From an uncultured Candidatus Melainabacteria bacterium (GTDB taxonomy: Bacteria > Cyanobacteriota > Vampirovibrionia > Gastranaerophilales > Gastranaerophilaceae), in the NCBI GenBank assembly GCA_934757245.1, contig CAKVLH010000005.1, forward strand, positions 68,780-132,779: DNA of 64,000 nt, read 5' to 3'. Below the pieces are notes generated by a model. That model was not told the origin of the DNA. It saw only the letters and a program-made list of their open reading frames with translations, and did no database searches. The position numbers and the translations under genes are program-made. Positions 1-9,433 of this stretch are shown piece after piece (position 1 is the first letter of the stretch; each line of letters starts with the position of its first letter).

Positions 1-1296
1 CAAACACTTTCTGCTGATATGGAAAAGGGCATCGTAAAACTTAAAGCCAAAGAATTGAAAATTACACAAAAAGGAAATCTCGAAATAATTGCGTTGCGTC
101 ATGGTACTCTTTTCAAAAGCGGACGTAAAATTATAAGAGTTCCGGCATTAAAAGTTTATACAAATAAAAATAATGATTTTGCGGAAACAAACTCCTTTGA
201 ATTAGGTTCTATCAGAGGACTTGGTATGTACATTGGTCCAGGTTTTGTAATTCCTTTATCATATGGAGCAGTATTAAAAGCCATTCCTATTTTAAATTAT
301 AACCATGGTATCGGCGTTGGTGGTATTGGTCGTTATCAAAGTGCAACTAACAAAACACAGGTAGCTTATGGTACTGCCAAGAGCAAATTCTTAATTAGAG
401 GTAAGCAAAAATTAGACGATAATTTATACCTGCAATATGGTATGAATGATTATATGAACGAATGGTTTTTAGGTCGTAGACGTCCAAAATACGGCTTGGA
501 TTTAGTTTATGAAAATTCATATAGCAGTAAGGACTTTTTGATAAAAAATCGTGCATCTACATTTTCTCACCGATTAGATTTTGGTTATTATCATGACCAA
601 GATGAGGATGCTAATTTTAGAAAATTATCTGGAAATCAAATCGGTACTTTGCGTGTAAGATATATGGCGCAAGCAGATCAAAATTTGTACAATTACAGAA
701 ATGAAGATAAACAGACTGCTTTGAGCTTTGATATATCTTCTCAATTATCAGCAGCTTTGTATGGTACAGGTGATACTCAGGTAATTGGTAGAATCGGTCC
801 TAGAATGCACTCTCAATACAGACGTTGGATGCAAGATATCGGTTATTTCCAATCTGTCTATGATGATAATTCACCATTGCCGGTATTTGATGCTTACAGA
901 TATGGTAAATCTAATGTTTATTTAAGAGAATACTTCAGAGTGTGTCGTTATTTGACAGTTTCTTGGTTTGGTTCTATTAACCTTTCTGGTGATTCTCCTA
1001 ACGGTAAATCTTTCCAAGAAAATTCGTTCTACGTATCTATTGGCCCTGATGATGTGAAAGTTAACTTAGGTTATGACTTTGTCCGTGAAAATACTTTCTT
1101 TACCGTAGAAGTTATGATGGATGCTAAAGGTACAAAAGTCGATTATGATAAATTAGAAATTAAACAGGACAAAAAAGCTCAAAAGAAAGAAGAAGTTAAA
1201 GACGTTGACGAAAATGAATTTAAAAATACAGAGAAAGCTCCTGTGTTGCAGCACGCTGTAGTAGAAGATGTGAAAACGGTGGAAGATGTTATCTAA
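1..1296 (+). CDS. LptD-like outer-membrane protein, 5' end outside window
   Basis: The frame is already open at base 1, so the true start lies upstream and the first internal Met at position 19 is probably not it. The visible 431 residues begin with short beta-strand repeats (KLKAKELKI, RVPALKVYT), as in an OstA/LptA-type N-terminal domain. A long stretch of alternating polar and aromatic residues with many Tyr/Arg follows, typical of an outer-membrane barrel. The segment with LGSIRGLGMYIGPGF and a 'P-x-L-N-Y' turn resembles the LptD/OstA domain junction. The last 60 residues are Lys/Glu-rich and charged, unusual for a barrel terminus. By analogy it inserts LPS into the outer membrane. The frame overlaps the next gene by 11 bases. 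It could instead be a related cyanobacterial-type outer-membrane protein. Confidence 0.6.
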   Translation, partial: QTLSADMEKGIVKLKAKELKITQKGNLEIIALRHGTLFKSGRKIIRVPALKVYTNKNNDFAETNSFELGSIRGLGMYIGPGFVIPLSYGAVLKAIPILNYNHGIGVGGIGRYQSATNKTQVAYGTAKSKFLIRGKQKLDDNLYLQYGMNDYMNEWFLGRRRPKYGLDLVYENSYSSKDFLIKNRASTFSHRLDFGYYHDQDEDANFRKLSGNQIGTLRVRYMAQADQNLYNYRNEDKQTALSFDISSQLSAALYGTGDTQVIGRIGPRMHSQYRRWMQDIGYFQSVYDDNSPLPVFDAYRYGKSNVYLREYFRVCRYLTVSWFGSINLSGDSPNGKSFQENSFYVSIGPDDVKVNLGYDFVRENTFFTVEVMMDAKGTKVDYDKLEIKQDKKAQKKEEVKDVDENEFKNTEKAPVLQHAVVEDVKTVEDVI

Positions 1297-1900
1297 GATT
1301 GAAAAAATAATTGAATATGGAAAAAAATGCGGTGAAAAGAACTATACTCCTGGGTATTCAGGTAATATTTCAGCGCGTCATGAAAATGGAATGTTAATAA
1401 CAACTTCCGGTTCTTCTAACGGATATTTAACTGAAAAAGATGTTGTTTTTACTGACTTTGAGGGTAAATCTTTAGAGGAAGGGAAAAAGCCTTCAAGTGA
1501 GAAGTTTTTACATATCGAAATTTATAAAAAACGTCCGGAAATAAATTATATAATCCATGTTCATGCGCCATATTTGAGTAGTTTCGCGTCAGCCGGTAAA
1601 GATTTAATGGCTCCGATTATGGCAGAAAATGTTTTTTATTTCGGCGGAATTCCACTTGCGGATTATGCACTGCCATCTACGATGCAATTGGTAGAAAATA
1701 CGGTGAAGTATTTTGATAAATATGATGCAGTTTTAATGGCGAATCATGGTTTTGTTGTAGCATCTAAAACCATTGAAGATGCGTACATGAAGCTTGAACT
1801 TGCAGAATCTTATGCTCAAGTTGTTTTAAACACTTATGTTTTAGGTGGTGCTAAAATTTTGACAGAAAATGAAGCCGACGAAATTTTAAAGTTGAGATAA
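1286..1900 (+). CDS. class II aldolase/adducin family protein (FucA-like)
   Basis: A 204-residue zinc-dependent class II aldolase. The family signature is clear: GYSGNISAR near residue 24 and TTSGSSNGYLTEKDV near 40 for phosphate binding. The catalytic acid is Glu72 (PSSEKFLH), and zinc ligands are His91 and His93 (HVHAPY) and His154 (NHGF). Members cleave fuculose-, rhamnulose- or ribulose-type sugar phosphates to dihydroxyacetone phosphate or glycolaldehyde phosphate plus an aldehyde. Related members are methylthioribulose-phosphate dehydratases. The substrate cannot be told from sequence. The start overlaps the previous gene by 11 bases, suggesting translational coupling, though the functional link to an outer-membrane protein is obscure. 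Confidence 0.85.
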   Translation: MLSKIEKIIEYGKKCGEKNYTPGYSGNISARHENGMLITTSGSSNGYLTEKDVVFTDFEGKSLEEGKKPSSEKFLHIEIYKKRPEINYIIHVHAPYLSSFASAGKDLMAPIMAENVFYFGGIPLADYALPSTMQLVENTVKYFDKYDAVLMANHGFVVASKTIEDAYMKLELAESYAQVVLNTYVLGGAKILTENEADEILKLR

Positions 1901-1906
1901 AGTATT

Positions 1907-1928
1907 GGTTGGGGTAGAAACCCCAACC
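1907..1928. terminator. bidirectional hairpin between convergent genes
   Basis: A perfect 9-bp stem (GGTTGGGGT / ACCCCAACC) with an AGAA loop lies between the convergent aldolase and homoserine dehydrogenase genes. It could end both transcripts, although no strong T-tract follows on either side. It also resembles the dispersed GTAGGGT-type hairpins elsewhere in this window. Confidence 0.55.
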
Positions 1929-1948
1929 TACAATATTGTAATTTAATT

Positions 1949-3205
1949 CTAATCAGCTACTCTAATAATGCTATTTACAGTGCAATCGCTTAACTCTGCA
2001 ACAACTTCTCTAATCAATCTTTCTTGTGCGCGTTCTGTAATAACAGTTATGTCAGCTGTATTGTCGCTTGATACACCTTTTTGAAGTATGCTTGATAAGC
2101 TGATATTTTTATTTGCACAAATTGTACCGATTTTTGCGATTATACCGATCGCATTTGGCGCAGTAATTGAAATATAATATTTGTTAAAAGTATCTTCAAT
2201 TTTAACAGGATTTGCTTTTACGTGATGATTACATCTCATCATCGGAAGCATGTAATCAGTTTTACCGAATTCAGCTGCGATAGCTAAAATATCACCAACT
2301 ACAGAACTTGCTGTTGGAAATTCGCCTGCCCCAGGGCCTGAAAGTACAATATCTCCGATTGGATGACCACTAATTGCAATGGCATTTTTTACATAATCTA
2401 TATGCGCAAGCATAGAATCTTTTGAAACAAGCATTGGATGAACTCTTACGTCTGCATTGTCATTTTCGTCAATTGTAGCTGTTGCAATAAGTTTGATTTT
2501 GTAACCGAATTCATTGGCTTTAGCCATATCTTCTTTACGAACTTTTGTAATACCTTCTCTATATACATTTTCGATTTTTATGCGCTTTTTGAATGCAATA
2601 GTTGCAAGTGTTGTAATTTTATAAGCTGCATCAAAGCCTTCAACATCACCTGTTGGGTCTGTTTCAGCATAACCCAATTGTTGAGCTTCTTTTAAAACGT
2701 CTTCATAAGATGCGCCGTCTGTGTCCATTTTTGTCAAAATATAGTTTGTCGTTCCGTTTAAAATGGCATGGATTTTTCTTATTTTATTACCTGCCAATAT
2801 AGTTTTAATAGGCATAATAATTGGAATACCGCCAGCAATTGCGGCTTCATACAAAACAACTCTATTGTGTTCTTCTGCCAAATTAAACAACTCTTCGCCT
2901 TTTTTAGCAAGAAGTTCTTTATTGGCTGTAACAATGTGTTTGCCATTTTTAATCGCAGTAGAAATAAAATCCCATGCCGGATTTACACCGCCAATTAATT
3001 CCACAACTACATCAATAGAAGAATCGTTTACAACATCATAAGGATTGTCAGTTAGCATGGTTGAAGGAACTTCTACAGAGCGAGGTTTGTTAATATTTTT
3101 TACTGCAATTTTAACAACCTCAATATTGTCCATGTCTTGCAATGTTTTATAAACTCCAGAACCTACTGTTCCTAAACCAATAATACCGATTCTTAATTTG
3201 TTCAT
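1949..3205 (-). CDS. hom: homoserine dehydrogenase
   Basis: This 418-residue enzyme reduces aspartate semialdehyde to homoserine with NAD(P)H, at the branch to threonine and methionine. An N-terminal Rossmann domain carries GLGTVGSGV at residues 10-18. The catalytic region contains AGGIPII, LNGTTNYIL and YAETDPTGDVEGFD, which holds the conserved catalytic acidic and lysine residues. The last 80 residues form an ACT domain (APNAIGIIAKIGTICANKNIS), the usual site of threonine feedback inhibition. An AGGAG ribosome-binding site lies about 8 bases upstream of the ATG. The length is normal for the stand-alone HomA type, not fused to aspartokinase. Confidence 0.96.
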   Translation of the reverse strand: MNKLRIGIIGLGTVGSGVYKTLQDMDNIEVVKIAVKNINKPRSVEVPSTMLTDNPYDVVNDSSIDVVVELIGGVNPAWDFISTAIKNGKHIVTANKELLAKKGEELFNLAEEHNRVVLYEAAIAGGIPIIMPIKTILAGNKIRKIHAILNGTTNYILTKMDTDGASYEDVLKEAQQLGYAETDPTGDVEGFDAAYKITTLATIAFKKRIKIENVYREGITKVRKEDMAKANEFGYKIKLIATATIDENDNADVRVHPMLVSKDSMLAHIDYVKNAIAISGHPIGDIVLSGPGAGEFPTASSVVGDILAIAAEFGKTDYMLPMMRCNHHVKANPVKIEDTFNKYYISITAPNAIGIIAKIGTICANKNISLSSILQKGVSSDNTADITVITERAQERLIREVVAELSDCTVNSIIRVAD

Positions 3206-3240
3206 TTGTTTCTCCTATGTAATTTTACACTATAAAGTAT

Positions 3241-3246
3241 ATTATA
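3241..3246 (-). promoter_or_regulatory. candidate -10 element for hom
   Basis: TATAAT on the minus strand, 36 bases before the hom start codon in the 67-base divergent gap with the SulP gene. No convincing -35 box was found, so this is only a candidate. Confidence 0.35.
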
Positions 3247-3272
3247 GCAGAAATATGTGTTAATATAGAAAA

Positions 3273-4880
3273 ATGATTAGAACACGTTTAAAAATATTAG
3301 CAGGTGATACATTAGGCAGTTTGAATTCTGCTATTGTAACTTTGCCTCAAGCATTGGCTTTCGGTGTTGCAACAGGTTTTGGTGCAAGCGCCGGTATATG
3401 GGGTACAATTATTCTATGTGTAATAGCAGGTGTTTTAGGAAGTAGAATTCCTCTTCTTTCCGGAATTACAGGCCCTGCAACTATTGTTATCGCGTCTATT
3501 ATGCACGCACTTAATGCTGACATTTCGTCAGTTATACTTGTAATATTTATGGCAGGAATTTTGCAAACAATTCTTGCAATAACATCACTTCCGGCTATCG
3601 TCAAATACGTTCCTTATCCTGTAATCTCGGGTTTTATGAACGGTATCGGGGTAATTATTATAATTATGCAGCTTAATCCACTAATTGGCTGTCCTGTTAT
3701 GTCAAATACGATTAATAGTATCGGCGCTTTTGTCCAGAATTTGCATAACATAAATCCGGACGCTATTCTAATCGGAGGCTTAACTCTTGCAATTGTTTTT
3801 GCTGTACCTAAACGATTTAATAAAATAATCCCGTCCCAAGCAATAGCATTAGTTATTTGTACATTAATTTCAATAAAATTGGGGTTAAATGTCGATAAGA
3901 TTTCTGAAATTTCATTATCCATGCCTGTTTTAACTTTGCCAAAAGCAGGTTTGCATGAAGTTATTACCTATTTCCACTATGCTGTAACTCTTGCAATTGT
4001 GCTTTCTGCAGAAAGTTTACTAACTGTATTGGTTGCAGATTCTTTAGTAAAAACAAAAACACCTTCAAAAAATATGCTTTTAGGACAAGGTTTGGGAAAT
4101 ATGGTTTGTGCATTAACCGGTTCTTTACCGGGGTCTGCTGCTACAATGAGAACTGTTGCTGCAATTAATACTGGTTCGACAACCAGATTAACAGCAATTA
4201 TAAACCCATTAATTCTCTTGTTTTTAATATTCCATCTCTCAAATTTTGTTGCAGAAATACCATTAGCTGTATTGGCAGGAATTCTTATAAAAATCGGATA
4301 TGACATAATTGATGTTAAACTGTTAAAAGTGCTTAAGTATGCTCCAAAAGACGATTTGTATGTACTAGCTCTCGTGTTTTTATTAACTGTATTCTACAAC
4401 TTAATTGTGGCCGTAGGTGCAGGAATAACTTGTGCGGCTTTACTTTATGCAAAAAGAACTGCTGATAGCGCAAAATTAGTTCATAAAACTGTTTATGATA
4501 AAGATATTGCTAAGTTGGAAAAAGTTTTGGATAAAGATTATAAACACAAAATCAGAGTTGTGCATATTGACGGGCAATTCTTCTTTGGCTCGGCAACTCA
4601 ATTGGTTTCTCAATTTGAAGATATTTGGGGTACAAAATATTTGATTTTGGATTATTCTTCGGATGCAAAACTAGATATTTCGGCAATTTTTGCATTAGAA
4701 GATATAGTAATAAGATTAAAGGCACAAGGGGTGAAAATCTTGTTGGTATTGAGTGCAGAAGAGATTTATAAACAACTTGCGGAACATCAAATTGTTGCAC
4801 AAATTGGTGAAAAGCATGTTTTTTATAAAGAAGTTGATGCGATTAATTACGCTAAACGTTGCTTGAAGAAAAAGAAATAA
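3273..4880 (+). CDS. SulP family anion permease with STAS domain
   Basis: A 535-residue inner-membrane transporter of the SLC26/SulP family. About ten to twelve hydrophobic segments fill residues 10-400, opening with the family signature near LPQALAFGVATGFG, followed by GSRIPLLSGITGPATI. A cytoplasmic STAS domain starts near residue 425 (IRVVHIDGQFFFGSATQL...LILDYSSDAKLDISAIFALED). Family members move sulfate, bicarbonate or dicarboxylates with H+ or Na+. The substrate cannot be assigned here. The gene is divergent from hom, and its ribosome-binding site is weak. Confidence 0.92.
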   Translation: MIRTRLKILAGDTLGSLNSAIVTLPQALAFGVATGFGASAGIWGTIILCVIAGVLGSRIPLLSGITGPATIVIASIMHALNADISSVILVIFMAGILQTILAITSLPAIVKYVPYPVISGFMNGIGVIIIIMQLNPLIGCPVMSNTINSIGAFVQNLHNINPDAILIGGLTLAIVFAVPKRFNKIIPSQAIALVICTLISIKLGLNVDKISEISLSMPVLTLPKAGLHEVITYFHYAVTLAIVLSAESLLTVLVADSLVKTKTPSKNMLLGQGLGNMVCALTGSLPGSAATMRTVAAINTGSTTRLTAIINPLILLFLIFHLSNFVAEIPLAVLAGILIKIGYDIIDVKLLKVLKYAPKDDLYVLALVFLLTVFYNLIVAVGAGITCAALLYAKRTADSAKLVHKTVYDKDIAKLEKVLDKDYKHKIRVVHIDGQFFFGSATQLVSQFEDIWGTKYLILDYSSDAKLDISAIFALEDIVIRLKAQGVKILLVLSAEEIYKQLAEHQIVAQIGEKHVFYKEVDAINYAKRCLKKKK

Positions 4881-4956
4881 GTATTAAGATTTGTAAACTA
4901 AAAAGTCAATTTTTTCTGAATTTGCGACTTTATATAAATAGTAACCTAGGATATTT

Positions 4957-5865
4957 ATGAGCGCAAATAATTTTTGGAACAGTTTAAAAAATGGATTGAC
5001 ATTCGGAATGTTGGCTAACACTCCGATGTTTAGCTGTTTCAATAATTTTTCTGGTTTTGGTAGCTGGTTTGGTGGAATGAGTGTTTTTGGCGGATTTAAC
5101 AACTGTTGTTTCAACAATTTCTTTGATAACACATCGTTATTTATGGTACCGAATGCATTTACATCAAACTTTTATCAAGTTATGCCAGATGTTACGCCAC
5201 CTAGTATGAACTTTAATTTTGACGCATCAAAAATGTTTGATAATTCGCATATTTGGGATAATGTTCAGAATACAAATTGGCAGATGCCTGCTATAAATAA
5301 CAATTCATTTAATATGAATTTTAGCGATTTTAATTGGGGAGATGTTTTTTCTAAAACAACCTCAAATGCTTCTTTGACAACGGAATCTACAAGTCGTTAT
5401 TCACAAACTCCTTCAAGTGCAAGTAATAAAAAATTGACAGATAAATTTCAAGGTTCAGCTGAACAATTAAATAAACAATTAAACAGAAAGAATGGTGTCT
5501 TAAAAAATAAAGGTGAAGTATTTTTAGCTGCACAAGAAAAGTATGGTATTAATGCTGCAATTTTGGCTGCAATAGCAATAAATGAAAGTGCGTATGGAAC
5601 TAGCAAAAAAGCAAGAAATTTAAATAATGTTGGTGGCATAAGAAGTGGAGCAAAAGGATTTAAGAAATTTAATTCAGTTGATGAGTGTATTATGGAAATG
5701 GCAAGACTTCTTAAAAACAGTTATATAAACAAAGGTTTAACAACAATTGCTCAAGTTGGTGCAAAATACTGTCCTCCAAGTGATCCAGAAGATAAAAACG
5801 GCCTAAATTCCAGTTGGCCTAAATTGGTTAGTTCAATAACAAAACAAATTGAAAATATGGCATAA
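4957..5865 (+). CDS. GH73-type N-acetylglucosaminidase domain protein with Asn/Phe-rich N-terminus
   Basis: In this 302-residue protein, roughly residues 180-300 resemble a FlgJ/Auto-type glucosaminidase, which cleaves peptidoglycan. KYGINAAILAAIAINESAYG places the probable catalytic acid at Glu210, followed by NLNNVGGIR and a Tyr/Pro-containing tail (AKYCPP). The first 130 residues are extremely rich in Asn, Phe, Met and Ser (repeated NNF, FNN, GGF) and contain no recognisable signal peptide. A Ser/Thr linker precedes the enzyme domain. The export route is therefore unclear; it may be secreted by an unusual path or released by lysis. AGGA lies 8 bases before the ATG. Confidence 0.75.
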   Translation: MSANNFWNSLKNGLTFGMLANTPMFSCFNNFSGFGSWFGGMSVFGGFNNCCFNNFFDNTSLFMVPNAFTSNFYQVMPDVTPPSMNFNFDASKMFDNSHIWDNVQNTNWQMPAINNNSFNMNFSDFNWGDVFSKTTSNASLTTESTSRYSQTPSSASNKKLTDKFQGSAEQLNKQLNRKNGVLKNKGEVFLAAQEKYGINAAILAAIAINESAYGTSKKARNLNNVGGIRSGAKGFKKFNSVDECIMEMARLLKNSYINKGLTTIAQVGAKYCPPSDPEDKNGLNSSWPKLVSSITKQIENMA

Positions 5866-5894
5866 AAAAAAGCCGTTTCTTCAAGAGAACGGCT
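5866..5894 (-). terminator. Rho-independent terminator-like hairpin, minus orientation
   Basis: A 7-bp stem AGCCGTT/AACGGCT is flanked by an A-run on the plus strand, which reads as a hairpin plus T8 on the minus strand. No minus-strand gene is known just upstream (5895-6060). The hairpin therefore either ends an unannotated minus-strand RNA or acts weakly on the plus-strand glucosaminidase transcript. Confidence 0.5.
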
Positions 5895-5912
5895 ACCAGA
5901 CTTGGGGAGGAG

Positions 5913-5940
5913 GTATGAAAAACCATTTGGTTTTCCATAC
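5913..5940. other. 12-bp hairpin in the ffh upstream region
   Basis: GTATGAAAAACC, an ATTT loop, then GGTTTTCCATAC: a 12-bp stem with one mismatch. It sits directly after a purine-rich GGAGGAGG at 5906-5913. The latter looks like a strong Shine-Dalgarno sequence but is only one base from the ATG at 5915, which would start a 21-codon frame. Confidence 0.45.
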
Positions 5941-6062
5941 TATTAATATCGTCAAAATTCTTATAAACTTTAGTTGTTGAATTAAAAACTCGTCTAAATG
6001 GATGAGTAAGTATCATGTTTGTGTTACAATTCCATTTGTAATCGTTAATTAAGGATATATCA

Positions 6063-7454
6063 ATGTTTGACTCATTATCAGATAAATTACAAGATATTAT
6101 TGCAAAAACCGCAGGGCAGAAAGAACTTACACAAGAAAATATGCAAGAGGCTTTGCGTGAAATCAGACGTGCTTTGTTAGAAGCCGATGTAAATTTGCGC
6201 GTTGTAAAAGCTTTTATTTCTAATATCAAAGATAGAGCTGAAGGTGAAAATGTTTTAACCGGCGTAAATCCATCTCAACAGCTTGTAAAAATTGTTCACG
6301 ATGAATTAATTGAATTATTAGGTAAAGAAGTAAAACCGTTGGATTTTTCAGGTCATCCAAATTTAATAATGATGTTAGGACTTCAAGGTAGTGGTAAAAC
6401 AACTTCTTCAGCTAAGCTTGCCGTTAAACTAAAAAAAGAAGGTCGCAATCCGCTTCTTGTTGCATGCGACGTATATAGACCGGCTGCGATTACTCAATTA
6501 AAAGCTTTAGGCGAACAAATAGGAGTTGAAGTTTATTCTGAAAATGAATCTAAGGATGTTCAAACAATTATCCAAAACGCGATAAATCGCGCGAAAGAAA
6601 AAGGTTTCAATACTCTAATTATAGATACCGCAGGACGTTTGCAAATTGATACAGACATGATGGCTGAATTAATGCTGATAGAACGTGTTTTTCATCCGGC
6701 TGAAAAATTACTTGTAATTGATTCGATGACGGGTCAAGAAGCTGTAAATGTTGCGGAAAACTTTGACGCACAACTTGGCATAACCGGTTTGGTTTTAACA
6801 AAATTAGACGGTGATTCTCGTGGTGGTGCAGCTTTAAGTGTAGTTTATTGCACACACAAACCAATTAAATTAACAGGTACTGGTGAAAAGCTTAATGCGC
6901 TTGAGGATTTCTATCCAGAGAGAATGGCAACAAGAATTTTAGGAATGGGCGACATTGTTTCTCTTGTAGAGCGCGCTCAAGAAGTTTTTGATGAAAAAAC
7001 TGCTAAAGAAATGGAAAAGAAAATGGCGAAAGCAGAATTTTCTTTCAATGATTTTCTTAAAATGCAGTCTCAAATGAAAATGTTCGGTTCTATGGATCAA
7101 CTTTTGGGTATGATTCCGGGACTTAAAATTTCAAAAGACGACAGACAAAAATTGTCTCACGAAAGCGAAAAACAATTTAAGAAAATTGAAGTATTTATTC
7201 AAAGCATGACACCTGAAGAACGCGAACATCCCGAATTAATGAATTCATCGCGCAAAAAGAGAATTGCAGAAGGTTCAGGATTACCATTACATGATGTGAA
7301 TGTTTTTATTAATCAATTTGAGCAAATGCGCAAAATGATGAAAGGTTTTTCTGACGTTAAGAAAAATATGGGTTCAATGATGGGTAAAATGGGCGCTGCC
7401 GGCGCAAAATTAAGCGCACATCAGATGATGAAAAACATGCGAAGATTTAAATAA
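6063..7454 (+). CDS. ffh: signal recognition particle protein Ffh
   Basis: This 463-residue SRP54 GTPase binds 4.5S/SRP RNA and signal sequences of nascent membrane proteins and hands them to FtsY. The N domain (residues 1-90) is helical. The G domain has GLQGSGKTTSSAKLA (P-loop), VACDVYRPAA, DTAGRLQ and TKLDGDSRGG. The methionine-rich M domain (from about residue 300) contains SMDQLLGMIPGL, SRKKRIAEGSG and a Met-rich tail. Length and order are standard. The ATG at 6063 follows AAGGATATATCA. No SRP RNA gene was recognised nearby. Confidence 0.97.
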   Translation: MFDSLSDKLQDIIAKTAGQKELTQENMQEALREIRRALLEADVNLRVVKAFISNIKDRAEGENVLTGVNPSQQLVKIVHDELIELLGKEVKPLDFSGHPNLIMMLGLQGSGKTTSSAKLAVKLKKEGRNPLLVACDVYRPAAITQLKALGEQIGVEVYSENESKDVQTIIQNAINRAKEKGFNTLIIDTAGRLQIDTDMMAELMLIERVFHPAEKLLVIDSMTGQEAVNVAENFDAQLGITGLVLTKLDGDSRGGAALSVVYCTHKPIKLTGTGEKLNALEDFYPERMATRILGMGDIVSLVERAQEVFDEKTAKEMEKKMAKAEFSFNDFLKMQSQMKMFGSMDQLLGMIPGLKISKDDRQKLSHESEKQFKKIEVFIQSMTPEEREHPELMNSSRKKRIAEGSGLPLHDVNVFINQFEQMRKMMKGFSDVKKNMGSMMGKMGAAGAKLSAHQMMKNMRRFK

Positions 7455-7460
7455 ATTTAT

Positions 7461-8597
<1,137 letters not shown>

Positions 8598-8608
8598 TTA
8601 TGTTTTTT

Positions 8609-8629
8609 GTGCAAAAAATTGCACCCTAC
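8609..8629 (-). repeat. GTAGGGTGC palindromic repeat, copy 1
   Basis: Read on the minus strand this 21-base unit is identical to 32565-32585 on the plus strand. It contains a palindrome, GTGCAA-AAAA-TTGCAC in essence. It lies just upstream of the tgt start. Confidence 0.6.
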
Positions 8630-8661
8630 TATTCTGGAATTCTCCAATGTTTTTTATAAAA

Positions 8662-8719
8662 AAGTAGGTCAGGCATTGCCTGACAATAACATTTTTGTCA
8701 GGCAATGCCTGACCTACTT
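8662..8719. repeat. 24-bp perfect inverted repeat (TCAGGCATTGCCTGA family)
   Basis: Arms 8662-8685 and 8696-8719 are perfectly complementary over 24 bases, with a 10-base loop. Each arm is itself a small palindrome (TCAGGCA T TGCCTGA). The element lies between ndk and tgt, both on the minus strand. It could terminate ndk transcription or be a REP-like mobile unit. Confidence 0.75.
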
Positions 8720-8747
8720 CTATAATTATACAAATATGTACGTAGCA

Positions 8748-9227
8748 CTAGCCTTGAAAACGTTCTTCTTCGTATGTAATCATCTCAAGCATAGATTGCC
8801 AGTTATCAAAGATTTCTTCCGGCTTGAAATAAATGCCGATTTCTCTTTGAGCACTTTCTATAGAATCAGAAGCGTGTACAACATTATATTCCATAACTTG
8901 TGCAAAATCTGCTCTGATTGTACCCATATCAGCTTTTAGAGGGCTTGTAGCGCCTACCATGTGGCGTACACTTTCAACAGCTTCATACCCTTCAATAACC
9001 ATTGCTACAATCGGACCACTTGTAATATAGTGTACAAGTCTGTTGTAGAATGATTTGCCTTGGTGTTCTTCGTAATGTTTTGCTGCAATTTCCGGTGTTA
9101 CTTGAAGTAATTTCATTGCAACAATCTTGAATCCCTTGTTTTCAAATCTTTCAAGAATTTTACCGATTAATCCTCTTTTCACACCATCAGGTTTGATGGC
9201 AACAAATGTTCTTTCTTCTGTTTTCAT
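8748..9227 (-). CDS. ndk: nucleoside diphosphate kinase
   Basis: This 159-residue enzyme balances NTP pools by ping-pong phosphotransfer through a histidine. It shows the N-terminal FVAIKPDGVKRGLIG, the loop ATSPLKADMGTIRADFA, and the active-site segment NVVHASDSIESAQREI with the phosphorylated His. An in-frame ATG lies seven codons upstream. The start at 9227 is preferred because AGGAGA sits 6-7 bases before it and the family usually begins near TFVAIKPD. The C-terminal tail after EIGIYF extends about 20 residues, as in cyanobacterial-type Ndk. Confidence 0.96.
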   Translation of the reverse strand: MKTEERTFVAIKPDGVKRGLIGKILERFENKGFKIVAMKLLQVTPEIAAKHYEEHQGKSFYNRLVHYITSGPIVAMVIEGYEAVESVRHMVGATSPLKADMGTIRADFAQVMEYNVVHASDSIESAQREIGIYFKPEEIFDNWQSMLEMITYEEERFQG

Positions 9228-9283
9228 AATCTCTCCTATCAGCTTCAATTAGACCATGAACAGGGGAGAAAGTAAAGGGAAGG

Positions 9284-9432
9284 GAAGAAAGGGAATGAGG
9301 TAATAGGGCAATAAGGGAATAAGAGATTTTAAATAAAATATAAATAGTGCTTTATAAATTTAACGCAAAAATAAATTAAAAAATTTAATACCACTTATTA
9401 CCCTATTGCCTTATTCCCTGATTCCCTTATAA
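9284..9432. repeat. AATAAGGGAATAAG inverted-repeat element, copy 1
   Basis: The ends are imperfect inverted repeats built from GGTAATAGGGCAATAAGG / CCTTATTCCCTGATTCC-type blocks around an AT-rich core of about 80 bases. A second element with nearly identical ends lies at 31548-31686. It fills most of the ccdA-ndk gap and has no coding potential. It looks like a short non-autonomous (MITE-like) repeat. Confidence 0.65.
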
Positions 9433-9433
9433 T

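Noticed and set aside
5866..6060. SRP (4.5S) RNA gene next to ffh
   Set aside because: The conserved SRP RNA loop (GGAAGCAGCC-like) was not found on either strand.
8607..8939. Plus-strand frame of about 110 codons
   Set aside because: It overlaps ndk antisense and starts in the inverted-repeat gap. Composition is that of an antisense shadow and there is no Shine-Dalgarno sequence.
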